Positions 27,488 to 40,808 of a stretch of DNA of 64,000 nucleotides are shown here, piece by piece. A program made the position numbers and the translations under genes. Within the stretch, counting starts at the first letter, position 1; each line of letters starts with the position of its first letter. The notes beneath the pieces were generated by a model. It had not been told where the DNA came from. It searched no databases and saw only the letters and a list, made by a program, of their open reading frames with translations. Origin of the DNA: Spongilla lacustris. Taxonomy: Eukaryota; Porifera; Demospongiae; Spongillida; Spongillidae. Where the stretch lies: positions 4,733,986-4,797,985 of the forward strand of contig OX442424.1 in assembly GCA_949361645.1 (NCBI GenBank), in the 5' to 3' direction.

Positions 27488-30400
27488 TCATTGAGCTTGA
27501 CAAGAAACACCCTGCCTTGGTCCATCAGGCTGCTCTTCTTGACCCTGGAGAAAATTTAATGTCAATGTATCTGTACAGGGTAGGTGTCTTAAATTTTTTA
27601 TAGGCCAAACTCAAGAGCTATGTTGAGTAGAAGTGCATTGTAGATTTATATGTGTGGTGTAGTTACAAAATGTAATTGTGTATTTTACGTATGTGTGTAT
27701 AATATCTGTAATGTTTAAAGTTAGTTTAATATTCAAATATTATCCAGAATATAATTCTCAAATTCTCAAGACTTTAATGCATGTATGAACAATTGCAATC
27801 AACAAAGGGGTGGATTGCAGTCGTGCAAAAGTGATTTAAAAGCTTACAGGTACACAATGTATCTTTGCTCCATATCTCCAATTAGGGCTAAATGTACGTA
27901 CGATGCAAATGAGGACACCACCCTAAATCTTGGGACTATAAAGCTCCTGGGCTGTGAGTGCAATTGCTTGACAAGATACTGAGTACAAGGCTACTAACCA
28001 AGATGTTCTATAACCTGCAAAAACAGACAATACACATGTTGCTTTTGTAACATAATGTACTTAGATGTAAAAATAAATAAATTGTTTGAGGACAGAGTAT
28101 AACAATTAATATATACGTCACACACCAACTGCTGATGCTTGCCCAGCTCAGCTCATTGCTTAGATGGGCAAAGCTATATATGTTCAGGTCATATAGTAGC
28201 ATGCATTATTTACTACTCTGTATGTACAATAATAATAATAATTCATATAATATAGCGTATACATAAGAAAATATAGCAAGCAAGTAACAGAGAACAGTTC
28301 AAAGGGGCTCAATCCTACTAAAGGATAAAATAAAATAATAATGTTATCATAATAACACCCACGTTGAGTGAAAGAACCCATCTACTGACATAACAAAATG
28401 GGCCCTACAATTTTCAACCATTTAATGACCTCCACTGTTATTAGATGCTGCCCTTTCAAGAACAACCTCGGTGATGTATGATATGACATGGCATCAATAT
28501 CATACATCACATGCATGTCATTTTGTAAATTGACCCAAATATAAAGGAAACCTTGTTTATAAATACAACTTACTGAATATCTTCTTCTTGCCTTTTCAGC
28601 TTCTAAATCAATGTCTTCCAAGGATACCTACATGTACATGTACATGTATATATGTGCAGATAAGTAACTATTCCAGGATGCCAAGCAAGATCAGAGACAA
28701 ATTCAAATGCACATCCAGTGGGGCAGTTCACACAACTATACTAGTAAATAATAATCCATCTGACAGACCAGGGGCATGTAAAAACTGATTGTAAATGAGT
28801 CTTTGTATAAATATAATCTGATGCACGCCACCCACAAGTGATACTTTGGTCATTTGCCATTACCATTGCATGCTGCAACTGAACTTTGCATACAGTGTTA
28901 TAAAATTTATTATCAATTACCAGATGCTTATTCTTATTGAAGTACACTCACAATTATAATTGTACTTTGGCAGAAAATCTTAATTGGTATACAAGTATAT
29001 GTAAATAGTGTAACCTCCACAAAAGGGTGTTTGTGGGTGGTGGGTGAATTAGGAAGGGGCTTAATTGTAGGAAGGACATATCTCGAGGTGTACATCAATC
29101 GCTCAAGCTGACAGTATGACTCCGAGATGTGCTGCTGCTGCACGTGAGTATAGTGCATTAGTTACATGTACACGTACGGTTACTACAGTACAGTATACCA
29201 CTCATGAACAAAGCTGATAATTGTTGCAAGTCACAAGCAAGCCTTCACTGCATACAAGCAAGTGAACTGTTCCAAAAAGTCCATATTTCTTTCAATGCAG
29301 TGCACTAACATGCACAAAGTGTGCTGTAATTTGTGCAAATATTGACTGATAACAAACTAGCAACTGCATATGAGTGCAACTTTAAAATAATCTTTGCCAA
29401 TACATTAGCTGCTCTTTACAAGTATTTTAGACACCAGTATCATCATCAACTACAGTGGAAGCTGTTTAAAGCAGTCAGCTTCAGGCCAAGAATAGGTGGC
29501 CTTTATAGACAGGTTGGCTGCCCAACTCAGAACGCTGCACAAAACTGCCGTGTTCATGTAGATTGTAATACCTTTATATAAGGGTTCTGAATACCATTAT
29601 GCATGCAAATTGTTGTATTGAATTGCATCAACTATACAGCAGCGGTCAAATTACAGTAATGTTGCCATACCGTACCATGCAACAGCATGGCAGGTTCAAC
29701 TCCAGAGCAGGCAAAAAGGCATCATTATTAAAGGGTAGCCAGCCACAGCAAGATCACAGCACTAACCGTTTCACAATCAGAGACATCCATTGGTTCATCC
29801 TCAGGTTTTGAAAGCAACTTGCCAAGTTGCCTTAACTTGTCCTTTGATAGGAAGTTTTTGGCTGGGAATTTTACCTACATGTGTGTAGATATACACACAC
29901 AAGGTACATCTCCAAGCTAGCTGCTACAAAGTTCAGCTTACATCAAACTTAATGATAAGCCTGCCTTTCTCAAATGGATTCTTAAATTGAGGCATCCCCT
30001 CATTCAATATAACCTTTAATGCACCTGCAGTGATAAATAAACATATTGAAATGCGACTACAGTCAATACAAGCAAAATGTGGCATCAATTTATATACATC
30101 ATGTATGCATGCAGAGGCGTAGAAAGGAGTTTATGAACAGCTATACATTGATCATTTATGCAAAGAATATTTACAATTATGTGATCAAAGTACTAAATTT
30201 CGATCGGTGAGGATTAGCGACTGGTACAAGTAAGCTCTCTGGTGCTGTAATTGTAGTAGCTGAGCCTGAATAGAATTCACTCATCGCAGCCAATTAACAT
30301 GGCAGCTGCAAACTGGAGATGTCATCCTGTCCAAGCTAGCACGTCGATTTGCTAGCGCATGTGCAATACCAATTCAATATCAACCAAAGTTAGTTCCTGT

Positions 30401-33400
30401 TCGATCGCAAAAATGTATGCAAATACATGAATATAGATTATATAGATATACCCGAGCGGTAATTGTATTTACATGTACACATATAGTAACTTAATGATAG
30501 ATTGACCGCACGCCTACATTTAGGCGAAAAATGTGGTTTTAACCTACATGTAAGCGTTATACTATGAGCTCTGGTCCTCGCATTGAATGGCGCATAAAAC
30601 TTTCAGCTCTAATAATGTACCACTAAACCATCGGCTCTGTAGATATTCGATCGAGATGGAGGAGCGGCCTACGATCCTGATGGCGGATGGCATAAAAGTT
30701 GGAAATCGTGTGTGTTCGGCGACAGGAGGTCAAAAAATAGCTGTCTAAACAACAATAAAGCTTGTCGCAAGGTTTTGAGAAAATTGGAACAACTTGAGTA
30801 AGGGAGGGGCGTGTCCAAACCAGAGCATACGTAGTAGCTGGCGTTGTTTTCTGCCGCCACCTTGTAAGTAGCCCTCTTTGCTGTACTGAATATGCATTTC
30901 AAGCATTGGCTGTTTGTTTGTTGTTTGGAATAAAGCAATTTGCAACGTCTACATGTAGTGGTCGACCTATCATTAAGCTGTTACGACATGGCAATTGTTA
31001 TTTTAAACATCCATAGAAAAGTGTAGCAGTAATAGCCGCTACAGTTCCTACGCCACAGGCATGTAATAGATCAACCACTTTGTTTCTCACATTATTGCAT
31101 ACGAAGTGTGTGCAGGTGGCTACACCGTGTACTCAGAATCCAAGAGAAGTGCTTACAGTAAACAAATATGTGCACTCCATGAAAACTTAACAGCTGCATA
31201 TTGCATCATTGGCTTACCATGTTGTATGACATCACCAGGATGTGAAGTGATCAGTAAACTCCTTTTGTCCAAAGTCGGTATCACTCTCTTAAATCCACAA
31301 AGAGCTTCGCTCAATAGAATTTCCTAAAATAATCATACATGTATACATTAATAGTATGCACATTTCACTTAATGAATTACTCAATTCCCCCCCCCCCCCC
31401 CCCCCCCCCCACTTCAAAAAAAAAAAAGGGTGTTGAATGAAAATGATCATTGGTACAGTGTTGCCTATTTCTACACATACATGTACATGTATACAAGTCA
31501 TTGGTGAATATATTACGTACACGTACATGTACATGCACATAAGTTACTGTTGCTCTGACACCCTTGTGGTGATGCAGACCATAATATTCATACCATTGTC
31601 ATGAATAGGTCAGAGCCTTGACGTTTGAAGGTCTCATGCTGTTGCTCATCCAGTACAATGATGATGTCTCCAGGTTCATAACCAGGTTCCTACCAATAGG
31701 AGAACAAATATTTGATCTGTCATAGGTTCTCAACAAGATACACTGAGCAAATTGTAATAGTCTTGAATGAACCATAGTAATAATGATGTCACACGTAGAC
31801 ATACAAGTACATGTACACATGGACATGCACAAAGAAATGCAACACTACAACTAGTGCAAGCAGTATTTAATTCATCCACATGATAACATGTAATATGTAC
31901 ATAACTTATCAACAAATAGAAATGTTATGGTGTTAAATACCTGGTTGCTTTCACCTCTGAATGGTATTTTGGTACCATCCTTCATACCCTTTTCGATGTG
32001 AACCTATATTTCAGTGTATGCAAAGACAATGTTTGTATGTACATACAATTATTATGCACATCCTACACTGTAACATACATCCCTTAATGATCTCTTTTTT
32101 TAAAACAACAAATAAACATCAGTACTTAGCATTTATAATCAATCTGAGTGTGTACTAATGTAATAAACCTAGTCACAAAGGTTAGTGCTCAGCGCCCCCA
32201 TAAAACTCAGGACGCTACAGCCCAGAGCCCAAGGATGCTAAATCACTTAGATCCCTCAGTCTCAGTGTCTAACTAAAACACAGGAATGCAATGCATAAAA
32301 TCACACCAATTTTAGTTGTACATGTACATACATGTATGTAAAAAGTGTTGAGTGATTCAGAAGCACACATAATTTCAACATACCTCTAATACTTTCCTTT
32401 CTCGAACAACCTTTTCTCCTTGGCATGTTTTACAGCGATCTTTTTCTGCAATGGAAAAGAATCATAGTGTACACATACAGTACATACATGTAACTATTTT
32501 ATGTATAAGCATAACATTTAGTATAGATGTGTGCCTAATATGAAATGTTATGTTCTTAACCAAAACCATTTACTTGCAACTCCTACATTAACGTACATTT
32601 ACAGTGGAACCCCTCTAATGCGGAGACCCAACTCAAGTGTCCTGATCATCAAGGTGTCCTTTTTGCTGGGGTTGGAACTTTTTTTCATTATAAAATGATG
32701 TCAAGTGTAGGATATAAGTGTTTGTACATGCATATGTAAAATTAATCTTACTGCCAAACCCTTCTGCTAGCTTATGTATACCAAACACCTGTGCTCTTCT
32801 GTGCTTCTTCATATTCCTAGCATAAGGCAAATCATTTCTCTTGGACTTAATAGCCATGCTTCTACAAACTTAGTTTCAAGATCTGTGAGGCAATGATGCA
32901 CTTTTAATAGAATTAACAGTAATGCTGTTTCAAGTGTTTCTGTCAATTGACTTATAATTCTTGCTCAAGGCTTGAGCCATTGAGCGCATTCTGTATATGT
33001 ACATAATTTTATACACATATCAGAGTCTACTACATCTGTACATGTGTGTGAACTCGAATTAAGATACCATTGCATGTTCGCTTTTCAGGGTGTTTTTGTG
33101 TTGTGTTACGATAGGTGTCTATCTCAGGAAAGTCCACATTTTGAAGTTCCACTGTAGGTTTAACAACAAAAAAATCCTAGCTTCTGCTAGGGTGCTCTCA
33201 GGTGGGGTACTATGATCAGATTTTATATCACATCTCTTAAGTACGCATTTAATGGCTAAATTAATACATTTATATTTGTTTCCAATATGTGGGAAAAAAG
33301 TGGCCTCGATTGGACCTTCTGTTGTTGTGATGTTTCTACATGTGTATATGTTGCACCCACATTCAGAAACTACACATCTTAAATGTAGGGCTGCTATTTG

Positions 33401-35595
33401 GGCTGATGTCAATTCTGATCATGTTGGAGCTTGCAGTACTCAAAAGTATGATCAATTTTGAGGTTTTATGCTAACAAAATTTATGTAAAAGCTTCATGAA
33501 GCATGAAGCTCAGGAGAGTGGATTGTCTTTAAATTGTTATGTGAGCATGGATGTACAAGTAGTCAAGTTGCTGTATACTAAAAGTATGACCCTATTAGAG
33601 GCACACATCATTACAGTATTCAATATGAATCTCAAATCGGCAACGAGACAACATGCATCTGTTCATCAAAACAGATGGACTCAAATCCTGCCTGGCAATT
33701 CCTTTATAGCTTTTCAGCAGAAACAAATTTATTATTCAAAGTAACTAGCATGACACTAAATGGTATTCAATTTGTAGATATGTAAAAATGTTTTAAAAAC
33801 TAGCTATAAATATTTTTATGGACAAAGGTAAAAATCATCTTCATTAGCACTAGCAATCTACCACTGGTTCCGAACAGAACGAACATTACCAAGACAAGTT
33901 TGTTGAAAATGGTATTATTATTTTAAACAACAAAAGAGAAATACTTGTTTGAGTGCATAAATGCCAAGATACATATACATAGGCTTCACTGCAAAATCTG
34001 CCTACCAAATAAACTGTAATGACAGTAGTAACAGTACATAACATTGTTTTCTTTCATATATATTTATGGGATTTTTGATTTTTATTAGAAGTGTGCTTAA
34101 ATTGCAACAGGATATAAATTTTAGCAATGCATTATTGTGCAGATGTAAGTCTGGCCTCTTGCCCTGATTTATCCATCATCAGACTAGACCGTTCAGCACA
34201 ATAAACCATGTGTTTAACCCACGCAGTGTAGATATTAGTTTTCCCTTAACCCAGTCAGCATCTGAGTTATTCCTTGATCCTAGGTTTTATTTTAAATTGA
34301 AGATTTTCCAGTCTTGCGTTCAGCACAGTATGTACATGCACACATATGTGCGCACTGGCAAATATGTGTATGCATATGTACAGACTGGTTCTTTACCAGC
34401 AACACAATAATTATACTACATATAATGTTTAACTACTTGACAATTATTAACCATCACTACAAACCTTGATACATGTACTAAGATAAGCCTTTATTAAAAT
34501 CTGATCTAAGTAATATTTCAATAACTATCTTACCATCAATTATTTCGCCACGTGCAGAACAATTTCGACACTGAGACTGGAACTGCTGAACAATTCCAGG
34601 ACCAATCCTTTGAACTGTGACCTAAAAAGGGAACATATAAATAAAAAACTATTGTAATCATAAGTGCACAGATAACTAACCTGAACACCAGATCCATTGC
34701 ACACTGCACATTTCCTCACAGAACCCTGAATTACAGGACAATCAACAGATTACTACTAATACATGCATGCAGATGTTGCAGATATTACCTCTTTTCCTCC
34801 GACACCTTTACAGTCACTACAGATAACATTTTTCTGAATAGCTAGTTTCGCTGTTTTTCCATTGTACAGGTCATCCAGTGTTACCTAAATATTACCAATG
34901 CCTCAAAATAAATCCTTATATATAAATGAACATATACCCTAAGTGGATGAACCATATCTTTGCTTCTGTTGTCCCTTGGGCCATGGCGTCCACCACCAAA
35001 AAACATGTCAAAAATGTCCATCGCCGAATGACCGTGCATATCAGTGCCTCCAGACTTCAAGCCCTCTTCTCCATGCTTGTCATAGATCTCTCTCTTCTTT
35101 TCATCAGACAGTATCTCATATGCTTGCGCTATCTCCTTGAACTAAAGAAACAAACAGGTTAAACAAATGATCATTGATGTTGTGCAGGTAATGCAAACTG
35201 TAAATAACCAGAAGGAACGAGCTGGAACTGCCTAATATTAATATGCGTGCACAGCACTACCGTTACATAAACGTGAATTCCAACGTGCTATAAATAGAAG
35301 TAAGGTTACATGAATTAAAGTACTAGTATAAAGTAAGGTTGGGCGCTGTTAAACAGATTGTATTTTACTTTTTCAACGGTTAACGCAAAAACAAAACGTT
35401 GTGTACCTTTTCTTCTGCTTCTGGTCCAGGATTCTTGTCTGGATGATACTTGAGGGCAAGCTTTCGATAAGCTTTCTTAATATCGGCTTGAGTAGCAGTG
35501 GGCTCAACTTCAAGCATATCTTAAGCAAACAAATATAAGTTCGGCTACTAAAATCAAACTGAAATCCTACCGTATAATTTCGTTTCCTTCACCAT
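27488..35595 (-). CDS. DNAJA1: DnaJ/Hsp40 type I co-chaperone (DNAJA1/2-like), 14 exons
   Basis: Exons: 35571-35595, 35407-35519, 34938-35141, 34789-34884, 34681-34725, 34534-34621, 32384-32445, 31941-32003, 31594-31689, 31218-31323, 29942-30024, 29767-29874, 28574-28627, 27488-27544. The protein is 399 aa (human DNAJA1 397). The J domain starts [13 protein letters not shown] and contains the Hsp70-stimulating HPD in [10 protein letters not shown] short G/F segment follows ([13 protein letters not shown]). The zinc-binding region has four cysteine pairs: [24 protein letters not shown] (the third lacks the usual glycine) and CKTCQGEK. The substrate-binding barrels follow ([36 protein letters not shown]). 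The protein ends in CQAQ, a CaaX-type box consistent with farnesylation and membrane attachment as in DNAJA1. It recruits Hsp70 to clients in the cytosol. The ortholog could equally be ancestral to DNAJA1 and DNAJA2/4. Confidence 0.94.
31387..31410 (+). repeat. poly-C tract, 24 nt
   Basis: Uninterrupted C run followed by an A-rich tract, in a DNAJA intron about 65 bp upstream of the exon 31218-31323. The transcribed pre-mRNA has a 24-nt poly-G here. Confidence 0.95.
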
Positions 35596-35641
35596 CTTGT
35601 GACTGTACTATTCGGAATACAATATACGTTGTGGCTTTAAA

Positions 35642-35652
35642 TAAATATATAC
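35642..35652 (-). promoter_or_regulatory. TATA-like box of the DNAJA gene
   Basis: Read on the minus strand, a TATATATTTATTT-type tract lies about 50 bp upstream of the DNAJA ATG, between it and the heat-shock-like element. The position suits a TATA box with a short 5' UTR. AT-rich background makes chance matches common. Confidence 0.4.
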
Positions 35653-35662
35653 CAAATTAATA

Positions 35663-35682
35663 ATTCTGGAGTGTTCGCGAAG
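35663..35682. promoter_or_regulatory. heat-shock-element-like site
   Basis: Four contiguous 5-bp units alternate as nTTCn, nGAnn, nTTCn, nGAAn (ATTCT GGAGT GTTCG CGAAG). Three are perfect and one has a single mismatch. This is the arrangement bound by HSF trimers. It lies 68-88 bp upstream of the ATG of an Hsp40 gene, where such a site is expected. Confidence 0.65.
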
Positions 35683-35700
35683 AACTAGTAGCGTGCCCAG

Positions 35701-35710
35701 ATCACGTGAG
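35701..35710. promoter_or_regulatory. palindromic E-box, TCACGTGA core
   Basis: ATCACGTGAG lies about 110 bp upstream of the DNAJA ATG. TCACGTGA is a bHLH-leucine-zipper (USF/MITF/TFE) binding core. The same core occurs immediately upstream of SNAPIN. Confidence 0.45.
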
Positions 35711-38301
35711 ATAATTAACTTGAAAGGGTCTGGGTGTGTGGTGATTATAAAACTCCTTGATTAAAGAGATTTGTCATGCGATGGCTCTTAGCTAGCTAGA
35801 AATCTTATCGGTTTTGTCCTATTTATGATGTTTGTGCTCACACTATTAACCTTTAATCTCCCGAGTCCTATCGTCCTAAGACCCGTTGAAAAGTGGTAAA
35901 GCCATTGCAGGTCCCAGTTCTGGGGCAGAGACAAACACTATTTCCTCCAATCTGCATTTTTGACTCCGGAGGAGCTACCGGTACTATTATTGTAGCACCG
36001 AAATTTTCCCTATAACTTTTAAAGTTTTTATTTTTATTTTTTAAAAAGTATCGATATACTATTATAAAAAAATTGCAAGCGAATCACATGGGAGAAGTCT
36101 TAAACAAGTTGCGGGTATTCGGTGAGTATAATGATGTACTATTTTCATGTGTCATTTGCAGCCATTTCTGGAGGTAGACCTCGGGTGAAAAGTGGTTAGG
36201 CCATGGCCCAAATGCCTGACTGGCTCCTACGGTCCTGTCCTACACGTAGCTAGGCAATTTTTAGGAAACCCACATGAGTAGATAGGAATGATGCATAGAC
36301 ATCATTCATGGGTATGAAAATAAATTCTCGCTTGGTAACATAACATTTCAAACATGAGTCTACTTCAGTATTTAATATGTCGTGTTTAAGTGTTCCTTAT
36401 TGTACTGTAATGTTGCCTTTTTAGGATTTTCTTTTACATCTAGAAATGATTCAAATTAAAAACATGCCTCATGTATGGTGATTAAGTTGATTGTAGTCCA
36501 ATATATTGATTGTGTCACTGTATAAGACTTACCTGTCTGATGGCCGTGAACCATGCATGTTATGAATTATCAGACTAGCATCACATGATAAAGTATTTAC
36601 CATGCTACTCATATTACATCTTATCATGTACAACTACTTGCCAATTACTTGTACTAGTAATATACCGGTATACTGCAATTAGACATTTCTCCTCACTCTT
36701 TCTCAACCCCTGGATGATTAATGAGCTGGCTTTCCTACAGTGCACCATAATGTGGACGCTCGTTGACTTCAAACGTTTATTATCACCCTTCAATCAACAA
36801 AAACAAAAAAAAGACCATTTCTGCACAAAAGTTCTAGTGATGTTGAAAAAAACTGCAGCTATTATCTTGCATCACAAAAAATGCTCTACAACCCACATGC
36901 AGCCTGCATGTAGCAGCACGAAGGAGGGAGAATACATTAACACGCACAAAAACTGCTACTTCTACTATGTTCTCAACTTGTTACCTGTTTTACACTGTAC
37001 TAGGCACAACCCAGCCCAAATTTGGTGGGAGGGAGAGGCAAGAAATTAAGGTTAGGATTTTCATACCCAGTAGTCCAGCCATCACCAGGACCGATGTTAC
37101 CATGGTCATTTAGTGACACACACAATTATCTATGTAAAACAACAAGGAAATTAATATAATGCTCCTAACCCCTTCCCCAGCTGTAATTGATCTATCCCCA
37201 CATCTGGGCACTTCAATGGCACATACATGTACAGCCCATGAAAAGCTTGATCTGCCCCATTTCCTACACTTTAAAAACCTAGACCCTTATCTTGCCATGA
37301 TACGTTCTATTCAAACTCACAGCCTAAACAGTATTTCTATATAGTTTTTAGCTCTACCTGCATTAGAATATAGAACATGTACATAGCTGCAAAGTTTACT
37401 ATTAATAATAGTCTAATAACAATGCAGTTCACTTTTAAATGACTCACAACAATGTCATTCACAATTTTTTGTGAGTCATTTTTAACTATATCCTTGTTGC
37501 ACTGGTAAATTTTTCATTTCCCATTCTTGGGTAGATCAAATGGATATTTGATATTCCTATGTCTGGTATGGCAAACGTTTTCCTGCGTTGTGCAAATTGG
37601 TCAAATGCAGACAGAATTTTTAATTCCAATAGCACGTGCTCCATTTTAGAGTTGAATGTGATAAAAACATTACAGCAATGGAGCACATTAACTGTAACGC
37701 TAGTGTGCCAGAGCACATCATTTAAAATACTTCAGAATCACAGCAACTGTTTCAATTGCAACATTCTGTAGATGAGGCTAGAATTTTAATTGTAGCTCCG
37801 GATCCTCCCAAACTTGTTGTAAGTCCAAAAATAGCCACCAGTAGCTATAAAGTAGTATACATATAGGTTTCAATTGCCATACCAAAGAAATTGAGGCTTA
37901 CTCTTATTTATATTTTCTCAATTTAACCCCTCATCCCTTCCAAGAGTAACTTACAAGCCACGTTTTAGAACGTTCTCAAGAATCTCTACACTTCTGGCAG
38001 AGTTGCCAACCTGCCAACCTTGAGATTATATTAGAAATCTAATCTGGACACTTAATACACACGCACGGCACTTGCTGCACGATACCGTCTAAGCATCTTA
38101 ATAAACTACCTCTCATGCCTACATGTAACTATATATTGATACATAAATTAAAACAATTTCATGCCTGTATATTCATATGAGCACATACGACCGGGCGGCT
38201 GCTAGTATTTCCCTTCAACTACAGCAGAGATATCTCTGACTACAGGCACACCCGGTTAATTATTACGTATTATTTCATGGTAGGTGTATTTACATGTATT
38301 G

Positions 38302-38311
38302 ATCACGTGAC
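38302..38311. promoter_or_regulatory. CLEAR-like E-box at the SNAPIN start
   Basis: ATCACGTGAC differs by one base from the CLEAR consensus GTCACGTGAC bound by TFEB/TFE3-type factors. It ends 15 bp before the SNAPIN ATG. Vertebrate lysosomal and BORC-linked genes use such sites; function here is inferred. Confidence 0.45.
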
Positions 38312-38326
38312 GTATTGTTAATCATT

Positions 38327-40808
38327 ATGAGTGAAGATACTGAGAAGGCCAATCTATTGGCTGTAGGGATTTTCGACATTCTGTCTCCAGCTATTAAAGA
38401 AGTCGACACGAAGGTCAATGAAGTAAGGTACGGCACTACGGCTTACTCTACAATGCATACTAGTAGTGTCGTATCGCGTGACAGGAGGGACGGGTTTGCA
38501 CTTGTACGCAACCTTACATGTGCTAAGACCAGATCAGTCGCACGTGGAGATGGGATGGTTAACATTGCACAAATGGGATGTTACCCCTGATCATTGCAGA
38601 CATCCTATACCATAGATATTAGGAGTTGCACGAGATTGTGCATGAACTTCAATTGCTATATAACAGGCTTTTTTGTGCACTCCTTTAAAGTATTTCTGTT
38701 TTCAGGAGGAGTCAAGCTGTTCTCAGTGATCAGATTGACCATCTGGCAACGGGTAGGTTGTGCTGTATTGAAAGATGTACGTATTACATACAAAGAATTA
38801 GTATCTTGTGATATGTAAGTAGAGCCACATATTCAATTAAGTTTACAAGGACGAGTGAAGGGTGCTAGTGGGCCAAGTGGGGTTATATGCTTGTCTTGAT
38901 GGAGGAGGTATGTGGTAGAGTTCACTGTTTGCTAGAGGACAGTCTTGGATTGTAGTCGGGGGGAGATTTTCTTGATCTTAATACGCAACTGAGGACTGCA
39001 ACCACGTGGCCCTGTACATACATTGTAATTTAAAATGTCAATGGTTAAATATTTGAAATGATGAGCAGGATCTTTCAGTTCATTAATTGATCATTATCTT
39101 TGCAATGCCATCACTGACTTTGATTCTGTCGTATGTTACTATTGTCAGCTATATAGTTTGCCTTATAAATATTTGTGAACATGGATGCCAGTCACAGTAT
39201 TTGAACCATGTGGGTCACACTGTTGTCAAAAACAAAAAAATGGTGCTAGAAACAGTACATTACATGTAAGTATTAAATTCAGTGTGTTCTTTAGTTGTTC
39301 TAATATAATATTGTTGCTATTCATCTAACTGAAAATTGTTGTCATGTTTCAGAACTTCGAGGCCTGTCTGATAAGCAGAGAGTGCCTGTTGACTTGGACA
39401 TGTATATAGAGAAATTGACCAACTCTCGTAAAAGGATTGTTGTTGTCAATGATATCCTGCAGAATGTGCAGGTAAGGTACATATGTACATGTATTTATTT
39501 TAGTTACTAATGCTGTGCGTGCCCCAAATGCAAATGTGCATAGAAGTGGACTTTAAAAAAAAAAAAGTATCATAATCATGTGATCAATTGTATAATTTCT
39601 AAGCAGCCAAATGATATCTCCTTAATTTTTGCCTGTTTTTGTGTGGCTAGGAGAGGCTTAAAAATGCAAATTGCCCCTCATATATAAATAAAAAAATGCC
39701 CTTGCGCTTGAATCACTATAACTTCCCAACAGTTAAGGCTATTGACTTCCTATTTTCAACACTTCATACTACACCATTTCTCTGTGGTAAATACAATTTG
39801 GGGTCTTGCACTTGCTCTGTGCCAATATTGCAACGTTCGATTTCCCACCAGGTTCAAACCCACCATAACTTTCGGCATGAGCAATCAAATCGCTTCAAAT
39901 TTGGTTTGTAGGTAGAGAGGTTCCTTAGCTAATAGGTTGTTCTGTTAGTTAATTTTTATGCCATCCATTACAGAGATACAGTTGAACAAACTTTGTGCAC
40001 ATTTTCCCACTTGATTCACTACAATGTTATAATCCCTGCCTCCCCATACATTGAGCAGGACGCAATTTGCCCAAATCATTGGCGTGAATCGAGTGCGAAA
40101 ATGTGCACGTAGTTGATTCAACTGTATCTCCGTAACGGATGGCATAACAATCAACGAACAGAACAGTACAATAGCTAAGGGACCTCTATCTACAAAACGA
40201 TTTGATTTCTCCTACAGAAAGTTATGGTGGGTGGGGTATCGGATGTTGCAATACTGGCATGGAGCAAATGCAAGACCCCAAAATGTACTTCACTATATAA
40301 TATGAAGTTTTGAAAATAAGAAGTTGATAACCTTAACCGTTTGGAAGTTATAGTGATTCAAATACGAGGGGCAATTTTCTCGTCAACTGTCCCATATATA
40401 TATATAATTATATTTATATATATGCGGTACACTTCAGTGCCGTATACATGTGCATGTCTGTCATAGTGTTGTTTATTTATGGATGATGTTCAGTTTGTCA
40501 TCTGTATTTTTTCAAGCAGAGATTTTGCATGAATATCCCATTTCACTGTGTGGAGAACTGTGACATCGTTATTGAAAAATACATGTAGGCAGTGGTTTTG
40601 AATCTCCTGTCCCTGTTATTCACAGAAAGCAAAGTGTTTAGTTAGCCATTAGTGTACATGTACATAAAACTACTTGCACCCTGTATTTGTTCAAGACGCT
40701 CAATCAACTCATGATGATACTGCATTGTTTTAGGATCGGTTGGAGAAACTCCATGAAAAGGTTTCCAGAGAAACAGCAAAGCAAAAGGCATTACTACAGC
40801 CTGATTGA
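38327..40808 (+). CDS. SNAPIN: SNAPIN ortholog (BLOC-1/BORC subunit), 4 exons
   Basis: Exons: 38327-38427, 38706-38752, 39353-39471, 40734-40808, all in phase; 113 aa (human 136, which has a longer disordered N-terminus). The start is the ATG in ATTATGAGTGAAG; an upstream in-frame TTG is not used. Diagnostic blocks are LSPAIKEVDTKVNEV, DQIDHLATELRGL, VDLDMYIEKLTNSRKRI and VVVNDILQNVQDRLEKLHEKV, which match the human coiled-coil heptads in order. Snapin binds SNAP-25 and is shared by BLOC-1 and BORC, acting in endosome-lysosome biogenesis and transport along microtubules. Intron 3 (39472-40733) contains a family A fold-back element. A CACGTG-type site lies directly upstream. Confidence 0.93.
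39668..40378. repeat. 711-bp fold-back element, family A copy 2
   Basis: AAATTGCCCCTCATA at the left pairs with the complement at 40365-40378. The pairing continues inward through CACCATTTCTCTGTG near 39771, GGGGTCTTGCACTTGCTC near 39800 and AACAGAGATACAGTTGAAC-like sequences on both sides. It shares the internal word TGTATCTCCGTAACGGATG (40123-40141) with copy 1. It is in SNAPIN intron 3. Confidence 0.85.

Larger units (their letters stand above)
35596..38326. other. divergent intergenic region between DNAJA and SNAPIN
   Basis: Promoter motifs of both genes lie at its two ends. A 154-codon open frame at 36585-37049 (+) has no recognisable motif and a low-complexity mix; it is not called. 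Two diverged direct repeats (near 35885 and 36185, sharing GTGAAAAGTGGT-like blocks) are visible. Nothing else is supported. Confidence 0.45.

Noticed and set aside
27994..28015. Possible extra short exon of DNAJA (TTGCAG...CTTG|GTTAGT)
   Set aside because: Including its 16 nt breaks the frame of the last exon; a 9-nt version fits frame but has no other support.
36585..37049. 154-codon plus-strand open frame
   Set aside because: It has no recognisable domain, no splice or conservation clues, and amino-acid usage like random AT-rich sequence.
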